Assembly: GCA_023953845.1 (NCBI GenBank)
Contig: JAMLJC010000001.1
Span: 2,046,001-2,110,000, forward strand
Direction: 5' to 3'
Origin: Rhizobiaceae bacterium
GTDB taxonomy: Bacteria > Pseudomonadota > Alphaproteobacteria > Rhizobiales > Rhizobiaceae
Length of the DNA: 64,000 bases
A program made the position numbers and the translations under genes. How positions within the stretch are numbered: the first letter of the stretch is position 1; every line of letters starts with the position of its first letter. Positions 8,413-16,429 of the stretch are shown here, piece by piece. The notes beneath the pieces are model-generated. The model was given only the letters and a program-made list of their open reading frames with translations, was not told where the DNA came from and searched no databases.

Positions 8413-9281
8413 GCGGATACCGTTCCGAAAAGCCGGCGCGCCATCGACACCGCGCCGCCCAGCGCGTCCTGCAGCGGCGGCCGTACCAGCCTGCGCAGCG
8501 GTTCCGAGAGGCGTGGCTCGTAGAGCGGCGCAAGGCCGCCGAGCAGCGACAGCGGTTCGTCCGGGCCGAGCGCAAAGCGTGTCAGCGAGGCCTCGATGAT
8601 CGCCTGCCCTCGCGCGAGGATCGCTTCCGCGACCGCGTCGCCCTTTGCCGCGTGTTCGAACACTTTTGGCGCGAAACCGCCGAAATCGCCGGGCTTCGCC
8701 GTTGCCGCGAAGCCGACGACGTTGCCCGGGTCGCCCTGGAAGACAGCGAGGATCCCGTCGGTGAGCGGCGAAGCCGGGCCGACGCCGTCATAGGCGAGCA
8801 GGGTGCGCTCCATCAGCTCGCGGCCGAGCTGCGCGCCGCTGCCATGGTCGCCGATCAGGAAACCCCAGCCGCCGATGGGCCGGGCCACCCCGTCGCGGCG
8901 GCCGAGATAGGCGGTGCCGGTGCCCAGAATGGCGATGGCGCCGTCGCCGCCGCCGACCGCGCCTTCCAGCGCGATCATGGCATCGGTCTCGACCCGGCTT
9001 CGGGCAAAGGGCAACGTCGCTTCCAGCTGCCGGCCATGCGTGCCGACATTGGCACCGGCGAGGCCGAGCACCGCGCGCGCCTCGCTCATGCGGGCGAGAT
9101 CGATGCCGGCTTCGGCAAAAGCCTGCCGTGCCGCATCGATGATGTTCTCGCGCGCGCCGGCGAAATTGGTGTGGATGTTCGCCGAACCGCTTTTCGCGCG
9201 GGCGATGACGATGCCGTCCGCCGTGGCCAGCGCCGCCCGGCAGGTCGTTCCGCCGCCATCTATGCCGAGGAGGTAGGTCAT
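8409..9281 (-). CDS. BadF/BadG/BcrA/BcrD-type ATPase, probable N-acetylglucosamine kinase
   Basis: A 290-residue ASKHA-fold kinase. It has the phosphate-1 loop LLGIDGGGTTCRAAL at the N-terminus, the phosphate-2 motif AILGTGTAYLGR and the adenosine-side GGWGFLIGDHGSGAQLGR typical of eukaryote-like GlcNAc kinases (BadF superfamily). Coupled by ATGA overlap to nagA, it most likely phosphorylates GlcNAc (or a related amino sugar) at O6 to feed nagA. The ATG at 9281 has no clear Shine-Dalgarno site; a strong hairpin ends 9 bp before it. The kinase fold is certain; the sugar is inferred from the neighbour. Confidence 0.85.
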   Translation of the reverse strand: MTYLLGIDGGGTTCRAALATADGIVIARAKSGSANIHTNFAGARENIIDAARQAFAEAGIDLARMSEARAVLGLAGANVGTHGRQLEATLPFARSRVETDAMIALEGAVGGGDGAIAILGTGTAYLGRRDGVARPIGGWGFLIGDHGSGAQLGRELMERTLLAYDGVGPASPLTDGILAVFQGDPGNVVGFAATAKPGDFGGFAPKVFEHAAKGDAVAEAILARGQAIIEASLTRFALGPDEPLSLLGGLAPLYEPRLSEPLRRLVRPPLQDALGGAVSMARRLFGTVSA

Positions 9282-9290
9282 GTGGAGAAA

Positions 9291-9308
9291 GGGCGCCGTG
9301 AGGCGCCC
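9291..9308 (-). terminator. Strong hairpin with T-run between the FAH gene and the kinase start
   Basis: On the minus strand GGGCGCC, loop TCAC and GGCGCCC form a 7-bp all-GC stem, followed by TTTCTCC and then the kinase ATG. It looks like an intrinsic terminator of the upstream deoC-to-FAH unit. It leaves no room for a separate promoter downstream, so it may act as an attenuator or mRNA stabiliser for nagK-nagA. Confidence 0.65.
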
Positions 9309-9326
9309 CCGTTTCCCGTCTGGTGA

Positions 9327-10172
9327 TCAGGCATCCTGCCTGAAGGTCTGCTTCTGCGTGCCGAGCCCTTCGATGCCGAGTTCGACCACGTCGCCGTCCT
9401 TCAGGAACAGCGGCGGCTTCATGCCCATGCCGACACCGGGCGGGGTTCCGGTCGAGATGACGTCGCCGGGAAGCAGGCTCATGAACTGCGACAGGTAGGA
9501 GACCAGATGCTTGACGCCGTAGACCATGGTGCTGGTCGAGCCGTCCTGCATCGTCTTGCCGTTGACGGTGCACCACATCTTCAGGTCCTGCGGGTCCTTG
9601 ACCTCGTCCTTCGTCACCAGCCAGGGGCCGATCGGCCCGAAGGTGTCGCAGCTCTTGCCCTTGGTCCACTGGCCCTGGCGCTCGGCCTGGAAGGCGCGCT
9701 CCGAGACGTCGTTGGTCACCGCATAGCCGGCCACGTAGTCGAGCGCCTCGTCTTCGGACACGTATTTCGCCTTCTTGCCGATGATGATGGCAAGCTCGAC
9801 CTCCCAGTCGGTCTTCTTGGAGCCGCGGGGGATGAGCACATCGTCGTCCGGGCCGACGATGGCGGACGACGCCTTCATGAAGATGATCGGCTCGGATGGC
9901 ACCTGCATATTGGTCTCGGCGGCGTGGTCGGAATAGTTGAGGCCGATGCAGATGAACTTGCCGGTGCCGGCGACACAGGGGCCGATGCGCGGATTGCCGG
10001 AAACCTTCGGCAGCGATTCAGGATCGAGCTTGGCGAGCTTCTTCAGGACCTTGGGGTCGAGCGCCGCGCCGCTGATATCGGTAACATGTGCGGACAAATC
10101 ACGGATCTTGCCCTGCGCATCAATCAGGCCGGGCTTCTCCTTGCCCGCCTTGCCGTAACGAACCAGTTTCAA
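9327..10172 (-). CDS. Fumarylacetoacetate hydrolase (FAH) family protein
   Basis: A 281-residue FAH-fold hydrolase/lyase with the metal-binding signature DWEVELAIIIGKKA near the middle, FICIGLNYSDHA before it, and the C-terminal STGTPPGVGMG. The start is a TTG at 10172 giving MKLVRYGKAG, the usual N-terminus; a GGGAGA site lies upstream. Family members cleave C-C bonds or hydrate 2-oxo acids (for example diketo-deoxy-sugar acid hydrolases); they are often mislabelled ureidoglycolate lyase. It follows the aldehyde dehydrogenase by 11 bp, so it is probably co-transcribed with deoC. Confidence 0.85.
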   Translation of the reverse strand: MKLVRYGKAGKEKPGLIDAQGKIRDLSAHVTDISGAALDPKVLKKLAKLDPESLPKVSGNPRIGPCVAGTGKFICIGLNYSDHAAETNMQVPSEPIIFMKASSAIVGPDDDVLIPRGSKKTDWEVELAIIIGKKAKYVSEDEALDYVAGYAVTNDVSERAFQAERQGQWTKGKSCDTFGPIGPWLVTKDEVKDPQDLKMWCTVNGKTMQDGSTSTMVYGVKHLVSYLSQFMSLLPGDVISTGTPPGVGMGMKPPLFLKDGDVVELGIEGLGTQKQTFRQDA

Positions 10173-10183
10173 TGTAAGTCTCC

Positions 10184-12553
10184 CTAATCGCCGTATGGCA
10201 CCCAGACGTTCTTGACCTCGATCGCGCGCCGCAGGAATGTTTCCCCGCCCGCCGCGGGCGAAGTCCAATCGATGGCGCGGCCATTGCTGGTCCACATGCG
10301 CTTGAGATTGCCGATCGACTCCGCCTCGGCCTTCTTGCACGTCTCGGCGTCCGCGACCAGCCAGAGTCCGTCGACATCGTCATGTTTTGCCAGAACGGCG
10401 GCGAGTTCGGCGCTGCGGCCGGTGACGATGTTGATCGCGCCGGCCGGCAGATCGGAATATTCGATCACCTGATAGAGGTCGGTCGCGATCAGCGGCCAGC
10501 GCTCCGACGGCACCGCGACCACCGTGTTGCCCATGGCGAGCGCCGGCGCCACCATAGATACGAAACCGAGCAGCGGCTGCTCGTCCTGCATCACCATGCC
10601 GATGACGCCGGCCGGCTCGTTGAGCGCCAGCGTCACCGCCCGCGCCGGCGGCTGGTGGGCGCGGCCTTCGAACTTGTCGGCCATGCCGGCAAAGTCGAAG
10701 AGGCGTTCTATCGAGAGGTCGACCTCTGCGCGCACGGCCTTTGCGGAAGCGCCCGTCAGCGCCGACAACCGCGCCGCGAACTCGTCGGCGCGGATCGAGA
10801 GGTTTTCCGCCAGGAAGTAGAGCACCTGCGAGCGGTTGTAGGCAGTCGCCTCGCCCCATGCCTTGCAGGCGCGCGCGGCGGCGACTGCGTCGCGTATGTC
10901 CTTGCGGTTGCCGAGGCCGACCTCGCCGACGAACTTGCCCTTGCCGTTCAGGGCCGGCATGGAATAGGCGCCGTCCGGCCGCACCTGCTTGCCGTTGATA
11001 TAGAGCTTTGCCGTGCGGTCGATGCCCGGCTGCTCAGCCGTCTCCGCAGCCTTTGCCGGCGCGGACGGCCTGATCGCCGCGCCATAGGGCAGCTTCGACA
11101 AGAGATATTCGTACATGCCCTCCTTGCCGCCCTCGCGGCCGAAGCCGCTCTCGCGGTAGCCGCCGAAGCCGCAGGCCGCGTCGAACATGTTGGTGCCGTT
11201 GATCCACACCACGCCGGCCTTGAGCTGCGGTGCGACATGCAGCGCGAGGTTGATGTTCTCGCTCCACACCGAGGCAGCCAGCCCGTAGCGCGTGTTGTTG
11301 GCGAGCTCGATCGCCTCCTCGGTGTTGCGAAACGTCATAGACGCCAGCACCGGGCCGAACACCTCCTCCTGCGCGAGGATGTTGGCCGGCGAGACGCCGG
11401 TCGCCAGCGTCGGGCGGTAGAAATAGCCGGACGACGGCAATGCGAAATCAGGCTGCCAGCAGGCCGCGCCCTGTTTCGCGCCTTCGGCGACGAGACCGGA
11501 CACGCGATCGAGCTGCGTGCGGTCCACCAGCGGGCCGATGTCGGTGTTCTTGTCGAGCGGCGAGCCGACGCGCAGCCGGCCCATGCGCGTCTTCACCTTG
11601 GCGATGAAGGCCTCCGCTATGCCCTCCTGCACGAGCAGCCGAGAGCCGGCGCAGCAGACCTGGCCCTGGTTGAACCAGATGCCGTCCACCAGCCCCTCCA
11701 CGGCGGAATCGAGATCGGCATCCTCGAACACCATGAAGGCCGACTTGCCGCCGAGTTCGAGCGACAGCTTCTTGCCCGAGCCGGTCGTCGCCTTGCGGAT
11801 GATCCTGCCGACCTCCGAGGAGCCGGTGAAGGCGATCTTGTCGACGCCCGGATGGTTGACGATGGCCGCGCCCGCCGCCGGCCCGCCCGGCACGATGTTG
11901 ACGACGCCCTTCGGCACGCCGGCCCGCTCACAGATTTCGGCGAAGAGGATGGCGGTCAGCGGCGTGTATTCGGCCGGCTTCAGCACGACCGTGCAGCCCG
12001 CCGCCAGCGCCGGCGCGATCTTCCAGGCGAGCATCAGCAGCGGGAAATTCCACGGTATGACCTGCCCGACGACGCCGACCGGCCGGTGGCCGGGAAACTC
12101 GCGCTCCAGCGCCTGCGCCCAGCCGGCGTGGTGGAGGAAATGGCGGATCGCCAGCGGCACGTCGATGTCGCGGCTCTCGCGGATAGGCTTGCCGTTGTCG
12201 ATCGATTCCAGCACGGCGAAAAGCCGCTGGTGCCGCTGAATGGCCCGGGCGATGGCGTAGATAACCTTGGCGCGCTCGTAGCCGGAAGCTGCGCTCCACT
12301 TCGCCAGCGCCTTTCGCGCCGCCGCGACGGCCGCGTCGATATCGGCCTCACCGGCCTCCGAGACTTTTGCCAGCAGCTTGCCGGTCGCGGGTTCGAGCAC
12401 GTCGAAGGTCTTGCCGCCCACCGCCGCGGACCATGCCCCGCCGATGAACAGCGCCTTGGACAGGTCCTTGCCGGCGATCCACTGATCCGCCTCGTTGCGC
12501 GCCTCCGGAGCCGGGCCGTAGTCCATGGCGTTGTAGCGTTCGAGGATGTTCAT
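10184..12553 (-). CDS. Two-domain aldehyde dehydrogenase, ALDH16-like
   Basis: A 789-residue protein with a full NAD(P)-dependent aldehyde dehydrogenase domain at about 1-490. It has GQVIPWNFPLLMLAWK, the FTGSSEVGR cofactor loop, the general-base ELGGKSAF and the catalytic Cys in FNQGQVCCAGSR. A second ALDH-like domain at about 510-789 lacks both the Cys and the ELGGK motif. Such fused, half-dead enzymes form the ALDH16 type. The start ATG at 12553 (MNILERYNAMDYG) overlaps the stop of the small upstream gene (ATGA). Placement after deoC suggests oxidation of the acetaldehyde or glyceraldehyde-phosphate released from deoxyribose-5-phosphate (inference). Confidence 0.88.
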   Translation of the reverse strand: MNILERYNAMDYGPAPEARNEADQWIAGKDLSKALFIGGAWSAAVGGKTFDVLEPATGKLLAKVSEAGEADIDAAVAAARKALAKWSAASGYERAKVIYAIARAIQRHQRLFAVLESIDNGKPIRESRDIDVPLAIRHFLHHAGWAQALEREFPGHRPVGVVGQVIPWNFPLLMLAWKIAPALAAGCTVVLKPAEYTPLTAILFAEICERAGVPKGVVNIVPGGPAAGAAIVNHPGVDKIAFTGSSEVGRIIRKATTGSGKKLSLELGGKSAFMVFEDADLDSAVEGLVDGIWFNQGQVCCAGSRLLVQEGIAEAFIAKVKTRMGRLRVGSPLDKNTDIGPLVDRTQLDRVSGLVAEGAKQGAACWQPDFALPSSGYFYRPTLATGVSPANILAQEEVFGPVLASMTFRNTEEAIELANNTRYGLAASVWSENINLALHVAPQLKAGVVWINGTNMFDAACGFGGYRESGFGREGGKEGMYEYLLSKLPYGAAIRPSAPAKAAETAEQPGIDRTAKLYINGKQVRPDGAYSMPALNGKGKFVGEVGLGNRKDIRDAVAAARACKAWGEATAYNRSQVLYFLAENLSIRADEFAARLSALTGASAKAVRAEVDLSIERLFDFAGMADKFEGRAHQPPARAVTLALNEPAGVIGMVMQDEQPLLGFVSMVAPALAMGNTVVAVPSERWPLIATDLYQVIEYSDLPAGAINIVTGRSAELAAVLAKHDDVDGLWLVADAETCKKAEAESIGNLKRMWTSNGRAIDWTSPAAGGETFLRRAIEVKNVWVPYGD

Positions 12554-12912
12554 GGACGTTGTTCCAGCGAGAGCAATCGAGAAACTTGTGCCGCCTGCGC
12601 ACGGATCGCGACCCATCTCGGATCATCAATGAGCGTGTCTGAGCTTATGGATTGAGGCGTATATTTGGAAAGGGTTTCCATCATTTCCACTAGGGCTGCA
12701 CAGGCATCGTGCTGCTGCTGGTTTAATCCGTTCTCCGGGAGCTTCAGAAACTCCTCAATGGCGGCGTCACCAAAGAATTGATTGAAGGCCTCATCCGGGC
12801 TGGATACCTCCGGCCCAAGCCCAAACCAGCTACGGCGCTGCACTGCTTCATCCGCCAAACCTGCAACGGCTTCGCGGACAACTTTGCCCCACGCATTCAT
12901 GTCAGCAGTCAT
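12550..12912 (-). CDS. Unknown 120-residue protein with foreign-looking codons inside the deoC-ALDH unit
   Basis: Not recognised. A small, acidic, mainly helical cytoplasmic protein starting MTADMNAWGKVV; a second ATG 4 codons in is also possible. It has no cysteine cluster, signal or membrane helix. It starts 20 bp after deoC and overlaps the dehydrogenase start by ATGA, so it is translated as part of the operon. Codon use differs sharply from the neighbours: TTA, CTA, ATA, AGA, CGA, TCA and many A/T-ending codons appear in a short gene, whereas surrounding genes nearly avoid them. This suggests a recently acquired insertion into the operon. Confidence 0.72.
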   Translation of the reverse strand: MTADMNAWGKVVREAVAGLADEAVQRRSWFGLGPEVSSPDEAFNQFFGDAAIEEFLKLPENGLNQQQHDACAALVEMMETLSKYTPQSISSDTLIDDPRWVAIRAQAAQVSRLLSLEQRP

Positions 12913-12932
12913 TCGACCTGACCTATAGCAAC

Positions 12933-13991
12933 TCACGCCATCGCGTGGCGGTGGTTGGCCGAGTAGTGGCCCGTGACGTGATGTTCGAGCTGCCGTTCGA
13001 TGTCGGTCAGCAGGCTCGACGCACCGAAGCGGAACAACTCCGGCTCCAGCCACGGACGGCCGAGTTCTTCCTTCATCAGCACCAGCCAGTCGAGCGCGGA
13101 CTTGGCGGTGGAGATGCCGCCGGCGGGCTTGAAGCCGATCATGTAGCCGGTTTCCTCGAAATAGGCGCGGATGGCCCGCACCATGGCGAGGCCGACCGGC
13201 AGCGTGGCGTTGACGCTCTCCTTGCCGGTCGAGGTCTTGATGAAGTCGGCGCCCGCCATCATCGCCACCATCGAGGCCAGCGTCACGTTGCGCAGCGTGA
13301 CGAGATCGCCCGTGCCGAGGATGACCTTGAGATGCGCCTCGCCGCAGGCCGCGCGCATCTGGCGGATCTCGTCATAGAGTTCTTCCCAGCGCGCGCCGTA
13401 GACCAGCCCGCGCTGGATGACGACGTCGATCTCATCCGCACCGTCGGCGATCGAGGCTTCGATCTCCTCAAGCCGCGTCTTCAGCGGCGCGAGACCGTGC
13501 GGAAAGGCGGTTGAGACGGCCGCGACATGGATGCCGGAGCCCTTCAGCGCCTCGACGGCCGTCGCCACGAAGGGATGGTAGACGCAGACCGCCGCCGGTC
13601 GGATGCCGGCGCCCTCGATGCCCAGCGCCGCGACAATGTCGGGGCGGAGCGGGTTGATCGCCTTGGCGCAGAGCCGGCGCACGCGCTCGTCCGTGTCGTT
13701 GGAGTTGAGCGTCGTCAGGTCCATCAGCGCGATGGCGCGCAGCAGCCATGCGGCCTGATTGTCGTTCTTGATCGAGCGCCGCTTGGTCAGCGTGCCGACA
13801 CGACGTTCCAGCGCGGAGCGGTTGACGCTGCGCATCGATTCCAGGAAGCCGAGATCGAGCGGCATGCCGGGATTGCGGGCGATGCCGTGCGCGGGCTCCG
13901 CCGCGTTCGCCGCCACGCGTGACGGCAGGGGCGTCACCACCGGGGATGCCGGTTCGGCCGCCGCCACGGCGCGCCCTGTTTCCCTGTTCAT
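12933..13991 (-). CDS. deoC: Deoxyribose-phosphate aldolase
   Basis: A 352-residue class I aldolase that splits 2-deoxyribose-5-phosphate into glyceraldehyde-3-phosphate and acetaldehyde. The Schiff-base lysine lies in DFIKTSTGKE; the proton-relay region is IGFKPAGGIST; EIDVVIQRGLV and HLKVILGTGDL match DeoC. It is about 90 residues longer at the N-terminus than the E. coli enzyme, as in the long DeoC class. The ATG at 13991 is favoured because GGAGG lies 9 bp upstream; the ATG at 14000 would sit directly on that site. It is first gene of a unit running to the FAH gene. A MITE-like element lies 54 bp upstream. Confidence 0.92.
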   Translation of the reverse strand: MNRETGRAVAAAEPASPVVTPLPSRVAANAAEPAHGIARNPGMPLDLGFLESMRSVNRSALERRVGTLTKRRSIKNDNQAAWLLRAIALMDLTTLNSNDTDERVRRLCAKAINPLRPDIVAALGIEGAGIRPAAVCVYHPFVATAVEALKGSGIHVAAVSTAFPHGLAPLKTRLEEIEASIADGADEIDVVIQRGLVYGARWEELYDEIRQMRAACGEAHLKVILGTGDLVTLRNVTLASMVAMMAGADFIKTSTGKESVNATLPVGLAMVRAIRAYFEETGYMIGFKPAGGISTAKSALDWLVLMKEELGRPWLEPELFRFGASSLLTDIERQLEHHVTGHYSANHRHAMA

Positions 13992-14045
13992 AAGCGTCAT
14001 CCTCCGACCGGGCCGGCGCCGAGACAAGGACGCCGCCGGAAAGGG

Positions 14046-14315
14046 CTAGGGTCAGGACCTGTTGATTTGACTGGAATGGTCGGAGCGGATTTGCGCGGAT
14101 GCGCGAAGCAAGGCCGCAGGAAGGCTGAAGCCTTTCAAGGCGTTGCGACAAGCGAGCCCGCGCAAATCCGCCCGATCCGAAGGACGATCGACATGGCGTC
14201 GATCTGCCGCGTCAAAGCCTTCGACCGGGGGAACAACCCCGCTCCTCAGGCTTTTCCTTGCATCTCTCGCCATCTCGAACGCCATTCCAGCCAAATCAGC
14301 AGATCCTGGCCCTAG
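14046..14315. mobile_element. 270-bp MITE-like element, copy A
   Basis: Bounded by CTAGGG and CCCTAG, with imperfect terminal inverted repeats of about 33 bp (left CTAGGGTCAGGACCTGTTGA). An internal 14-bp perfect inverted repeat is present (GCGGATTTGCGCGG near 14087 and CCGCGCAAATCCGC near 14158). A second copy of the same length and orientation lies at 57253-57522; by eye the two differ at about 14 positions. It has no transposase gene; the short open frames inside are not conserved as protein. The CTAG ends fit a YTAR or TA target preference, which would mean mobilisation in trans by an IS5- or IS630-type transposase (inference). It fills most of the gap between doxX and deoC. Confidence 0.85.
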
Positions 14316-14368
14316 TTCTACGCGCCAAACAGGGGTGGTTCAAGCGTCGGAAACGCCGACCGCTTCGC

Positions 14369-14764
14369 TCAGCGGCTTTCCCGCGATGCGTCCACGCTCC
14401 ACGCGCCGGGGCCGGCGAAGAACAGATAGAGGAAGACAAAGCAGAACAGGATGGCCGCGTCGCCGCCATTGTTGACGGGGAAGAAGTTCTGCGGCGCGTG
14501 CGCCATGAAATAGGCGACGGCCATGAAGCCGGACAGGATGAAAGCCACGGGACGCGTCAGCAGGCCGAGCAGGATCAGCAGCCCGCCGAACACTTCCAGT
14601 ATGCCGGCGATCAGCATCAGGGTCGGCAATCCGCCGCCGCCATCTCCTCCCGATGCCGGGAAGCCGAACAGTTTCTGCGTGCCATGCTCGATGAACAGCA
14701 GCGCCGTCACGATGCGCAGGATGGCGAGCGCCTGCGGCTGGTATCTGGATAGTCCCTCGAGCAT
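14369..14764 (-). CDS. DoxX family membrane protein
   Basis: A 131-residue protein with about four membrane helices. Motifs are ALLFIEHGTQKLFGFP in helix 1, LMLIAGILEVFGGLLILLGL in helix 2 and PVAFILSGFMAVAYFMAHAP in helix 3, as in DoxX/YphA proteins. These small proteins are linked to redox or thiol stress, but their exact activity is often unclear. The start ATG at 14764 (MLEGLSRYQ) has GGAGAGG upstream; a longer frame to 14815 lacks support. It is transcribed toward the MITE. Confidence 0.87.
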   Translation of the reverse strand: MLEGLSRYQPQALAILRIVTALLFIEHGTQKLFGFPASGGDGGGGLPTLMLIAGILEVFGGLLILLGLLTRPVAFILSGFMAVAYFMAHAPQNFFPVNNGGDAAILFCFVFLYLFFAGPGAWSVDASRESR

Positions 14765-14878
14765 TGCGTGATCCTCTCCGCGAATAAACGGCATTTGTAG
14801 TTGGCAACGCTGCAAAAGTTAGCGGAATGCAGCAAACTGTCCAGTCACGCGAATGTCACTGTCGGCAGCGGCGAGGGA

Positions 14879-15700
14879 TCAGCCCACGAAGGCGCGTTCG
14901 ACCACAAAATCGCCCGGCTTGCTGTTCGAGCCTTCCTCGAAGCCGAGACCTTCGATCAGGCTCTTTACGTCCTTCAGCATCCCCATGGAGCCGCAGATCA
15001 TGACGCGATCCTGCGTCGGATCGAGCGGCTCGATGCCGAGATCGGCGTAGAGCTTGCCGTTTTCGATGAGATGCGTGATGCGTCCCATCCGCGGCGTCGA
15101 TTCGCGGGTCGTCGAGGAATAGAGCGTCAGCCGCCCTGCGGTAAGCTCGCCGATCAGCGGATCGTTGATCGCCTGCTCGTAGAGCTCGACGCCATAGGTC
15201 AGTTCGGCATGGTTGCGGCAGGTGTGAGTCAGCACGATCTGGTCGAACTTGTCGTAGGTCTCGGGATCGCGGATCAGGCTGGCGAAGGGCGCGATGCCGG
15301 TGCCGGTCGAGATCATGAACAGCCGCTTGCCGGGCTTCAGCGCGTCGAGCACCAGCGTGCCGGTCGCCTTCTGGCGCATCAGCACCGTGTCGCCCGGCGC
15401 GATCTTCTGAAGCTCGGACGTCAGCGGGCCGTCCGGCACCTTGATCGAGAAGAATTCGATCTCCTCGTCCCATGACGGGCTGGCCACCGAATAGGCGCGG
15501 AACACCGGCTTCTCGGCATTCGGCAGGCCGATCATCACGAACTCGCCCGAGCGGAAACGGAACGATTGCGGCCGCGTGATGCGGAAGGAGAACAGGCGGT
15601 CCGTATAATGCTTCACCGAGACGACCTGCTCGGCATGCACGCCGGCCGGGACCGGGAAGGCGGCGGGCCGCTCGACTGTCAGCGCTTCGGCGGATGGCAT
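14879..15700 (-). CDS. fpr: Ferredoxin/flavodoxin-NADP+ reductase
   Basis: A 273-residue two-domain flavoenzyme exchanging electrons between NADPH and ferredoxin or flavodoxin. The FAD-binding segment RAYSVASPSWDEEIEFFS lies near residue 70, the NADP-binding GTGIAPFASLIRDPE near residue 135, and the C-terminal VERAFVG is the usual bacterial Fpr tail. Full length (E. coli Fpr 248). It appears monocistronic; two palindromes in its upstream DNA are candidates for redox or other control. Confidence 0.93.
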   Translation of the reverse strand: MPSAEALTVERPAAFPVPAGVHAEQVVSVKHYTDRLFSFRITRPQSFRFRSGEFVMIGLPNAEKPVFRAYSVASPSWDEEIEFFSIKVPDGPLTSELQKIAPGDTVLMRQKATGTLVLDALKPGKRLFMISTGTGIAPFASLIRDPETYDKFDQIVLTHTCRNHAELTYGVELYEQAINDPLIGELTAGRLTLYSSTTRESTPRMGRITHLIENGKLYADLGIEPLDPTQDRVMICGSMGMLKDVKSLIEGLGFEEGSNSKPGDFVVERAFVG

Positions 15701-15734
15701 GGCGAATTCCCGGAAATCTGAGACAGCGGACGGT

Positions 15735-15793
15735 GTGAATATTCACCGAAACGAGGGCGTTTCTAGGGTCACTTTGATTAGTATACAAACGAA
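15735..15793. promoter_or_regulatory. Two palindromes upstream of fpr, candidate operators
   Basis: GTGAATATTCAC at 15735-15746 is a perfect 12-bp palindrome 35 bp before the fpr start. At 15774-15793 a 20-bp near-palindrome centred on GTATAC matches its reverse complement at 14 positions. GTATAC-centred sites are common for GntR- and MarR-family regulators. The binding protein is not known. The remaining DNA to 15958 has an imperfect inverted repeat (GCGATTTGCGC / GCGCAAAATCCGC) and no gene. Confidence 0.4.
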
Positions 15794-15958
15794 TTTGCAG
15801 TCAATCGGCTGCCGGGAAAAGCCATTCTGTTCTGCGCGTCGGCGTGAGTGGCGATTTGCGCGTCGAAGGCGAGCGGCGCAAAATCCGCTTGGGCGCGCTT
15901 TCTCACGCTTCCGTACGGCCGCCGCCATGCCACTGCGCCCGCATCAGACTGATTTGCC

Positions 15959-16429
15959 TCAGGAAATCCGGCCGAGCAGCTTTACCAGTTGTTCGGCCTC
16001 GCGCCGCGAGAGCGGCGCCAGCGTCTCGGCCGTGACCTGCCGGGCAGCCCGCAGCAGGGCGGCCAGCGCTGCCTGTCCCCCGGGGGTCAGCGTCACCATG
16101 ACGCGCCTCCTGTCGCCTTTGTCGCGGGCCACTTCGACCAGCCCACGCCCTTTCAGCCGGTCGACGACGCCCTTGATGGTGGCGGCGTCCATGGCGACCA
16201 GCGCGCCGAGCTGGTTCTGCGACGTCTCGCCGACCTCCCCGAGCTTCGCCAGCGCGGCGAATTGCGGCGGCGTCAGGTCGCCGATCTGGGCGGCGAAGAT
16301 CGCGACATGCCGCTGATGGGCCTTGCGCAGCAGGAAGCCGACCTGCTCCTGCAAGCGATAGCCGGGCGGGGCATCGGCCGGATCGGGTTCGGCGTCGAGC
16401 ATTTTGAGGAGCGGATCGGCGGTGTTCAT
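15959..16429 (-). CDS. MarR family transcriptional regulator
   Basis: A 156-residue winged-helix regulator. Helix-turn-helix segment LTPPQFAALAKLGEVGETSQNQLGAL at about 50-75, recognition helix MDAATIKGVVDRL, and wing RDKGDRRRVMVTLTP. MarR proteins are dimers that usually repress and are released by an aromatic or phenolic ligand. It is last gene of the five-gene operon and overlaps the UPF0280 gene by 4 bp, so it is likely to control that operon and itself. A matching palindrome overlaps the operon promoter at 22511-22526. Confidence 0.9.
   Translation of the reverse strand: MNTADPLLKMLDAEPDPADAPPGYRLQEQVGFLLRKAHQRHVAIFAAQIGDLTPPQFAALAKLGEVGETSQNQLGALVAMDAATIKGVVDRLKGRGLVEVARDKGDRRRVMVTLTPGGQAALAALLRAARQVTAETLAPLSRREAEQLVKLLGRIS

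Noticed and set aside
7426..8523. 365-codon plus-strand frame across nagA
   Set aside because: Shadow of nagA and the kinase gene; low-complexity composition and no domain.
14369..14807. 155-codon alternative frame over the DoxX gene
   Set aside because: The other minus-strand frame has the DoxX helices and a good ribosome-binding site; this one does not.
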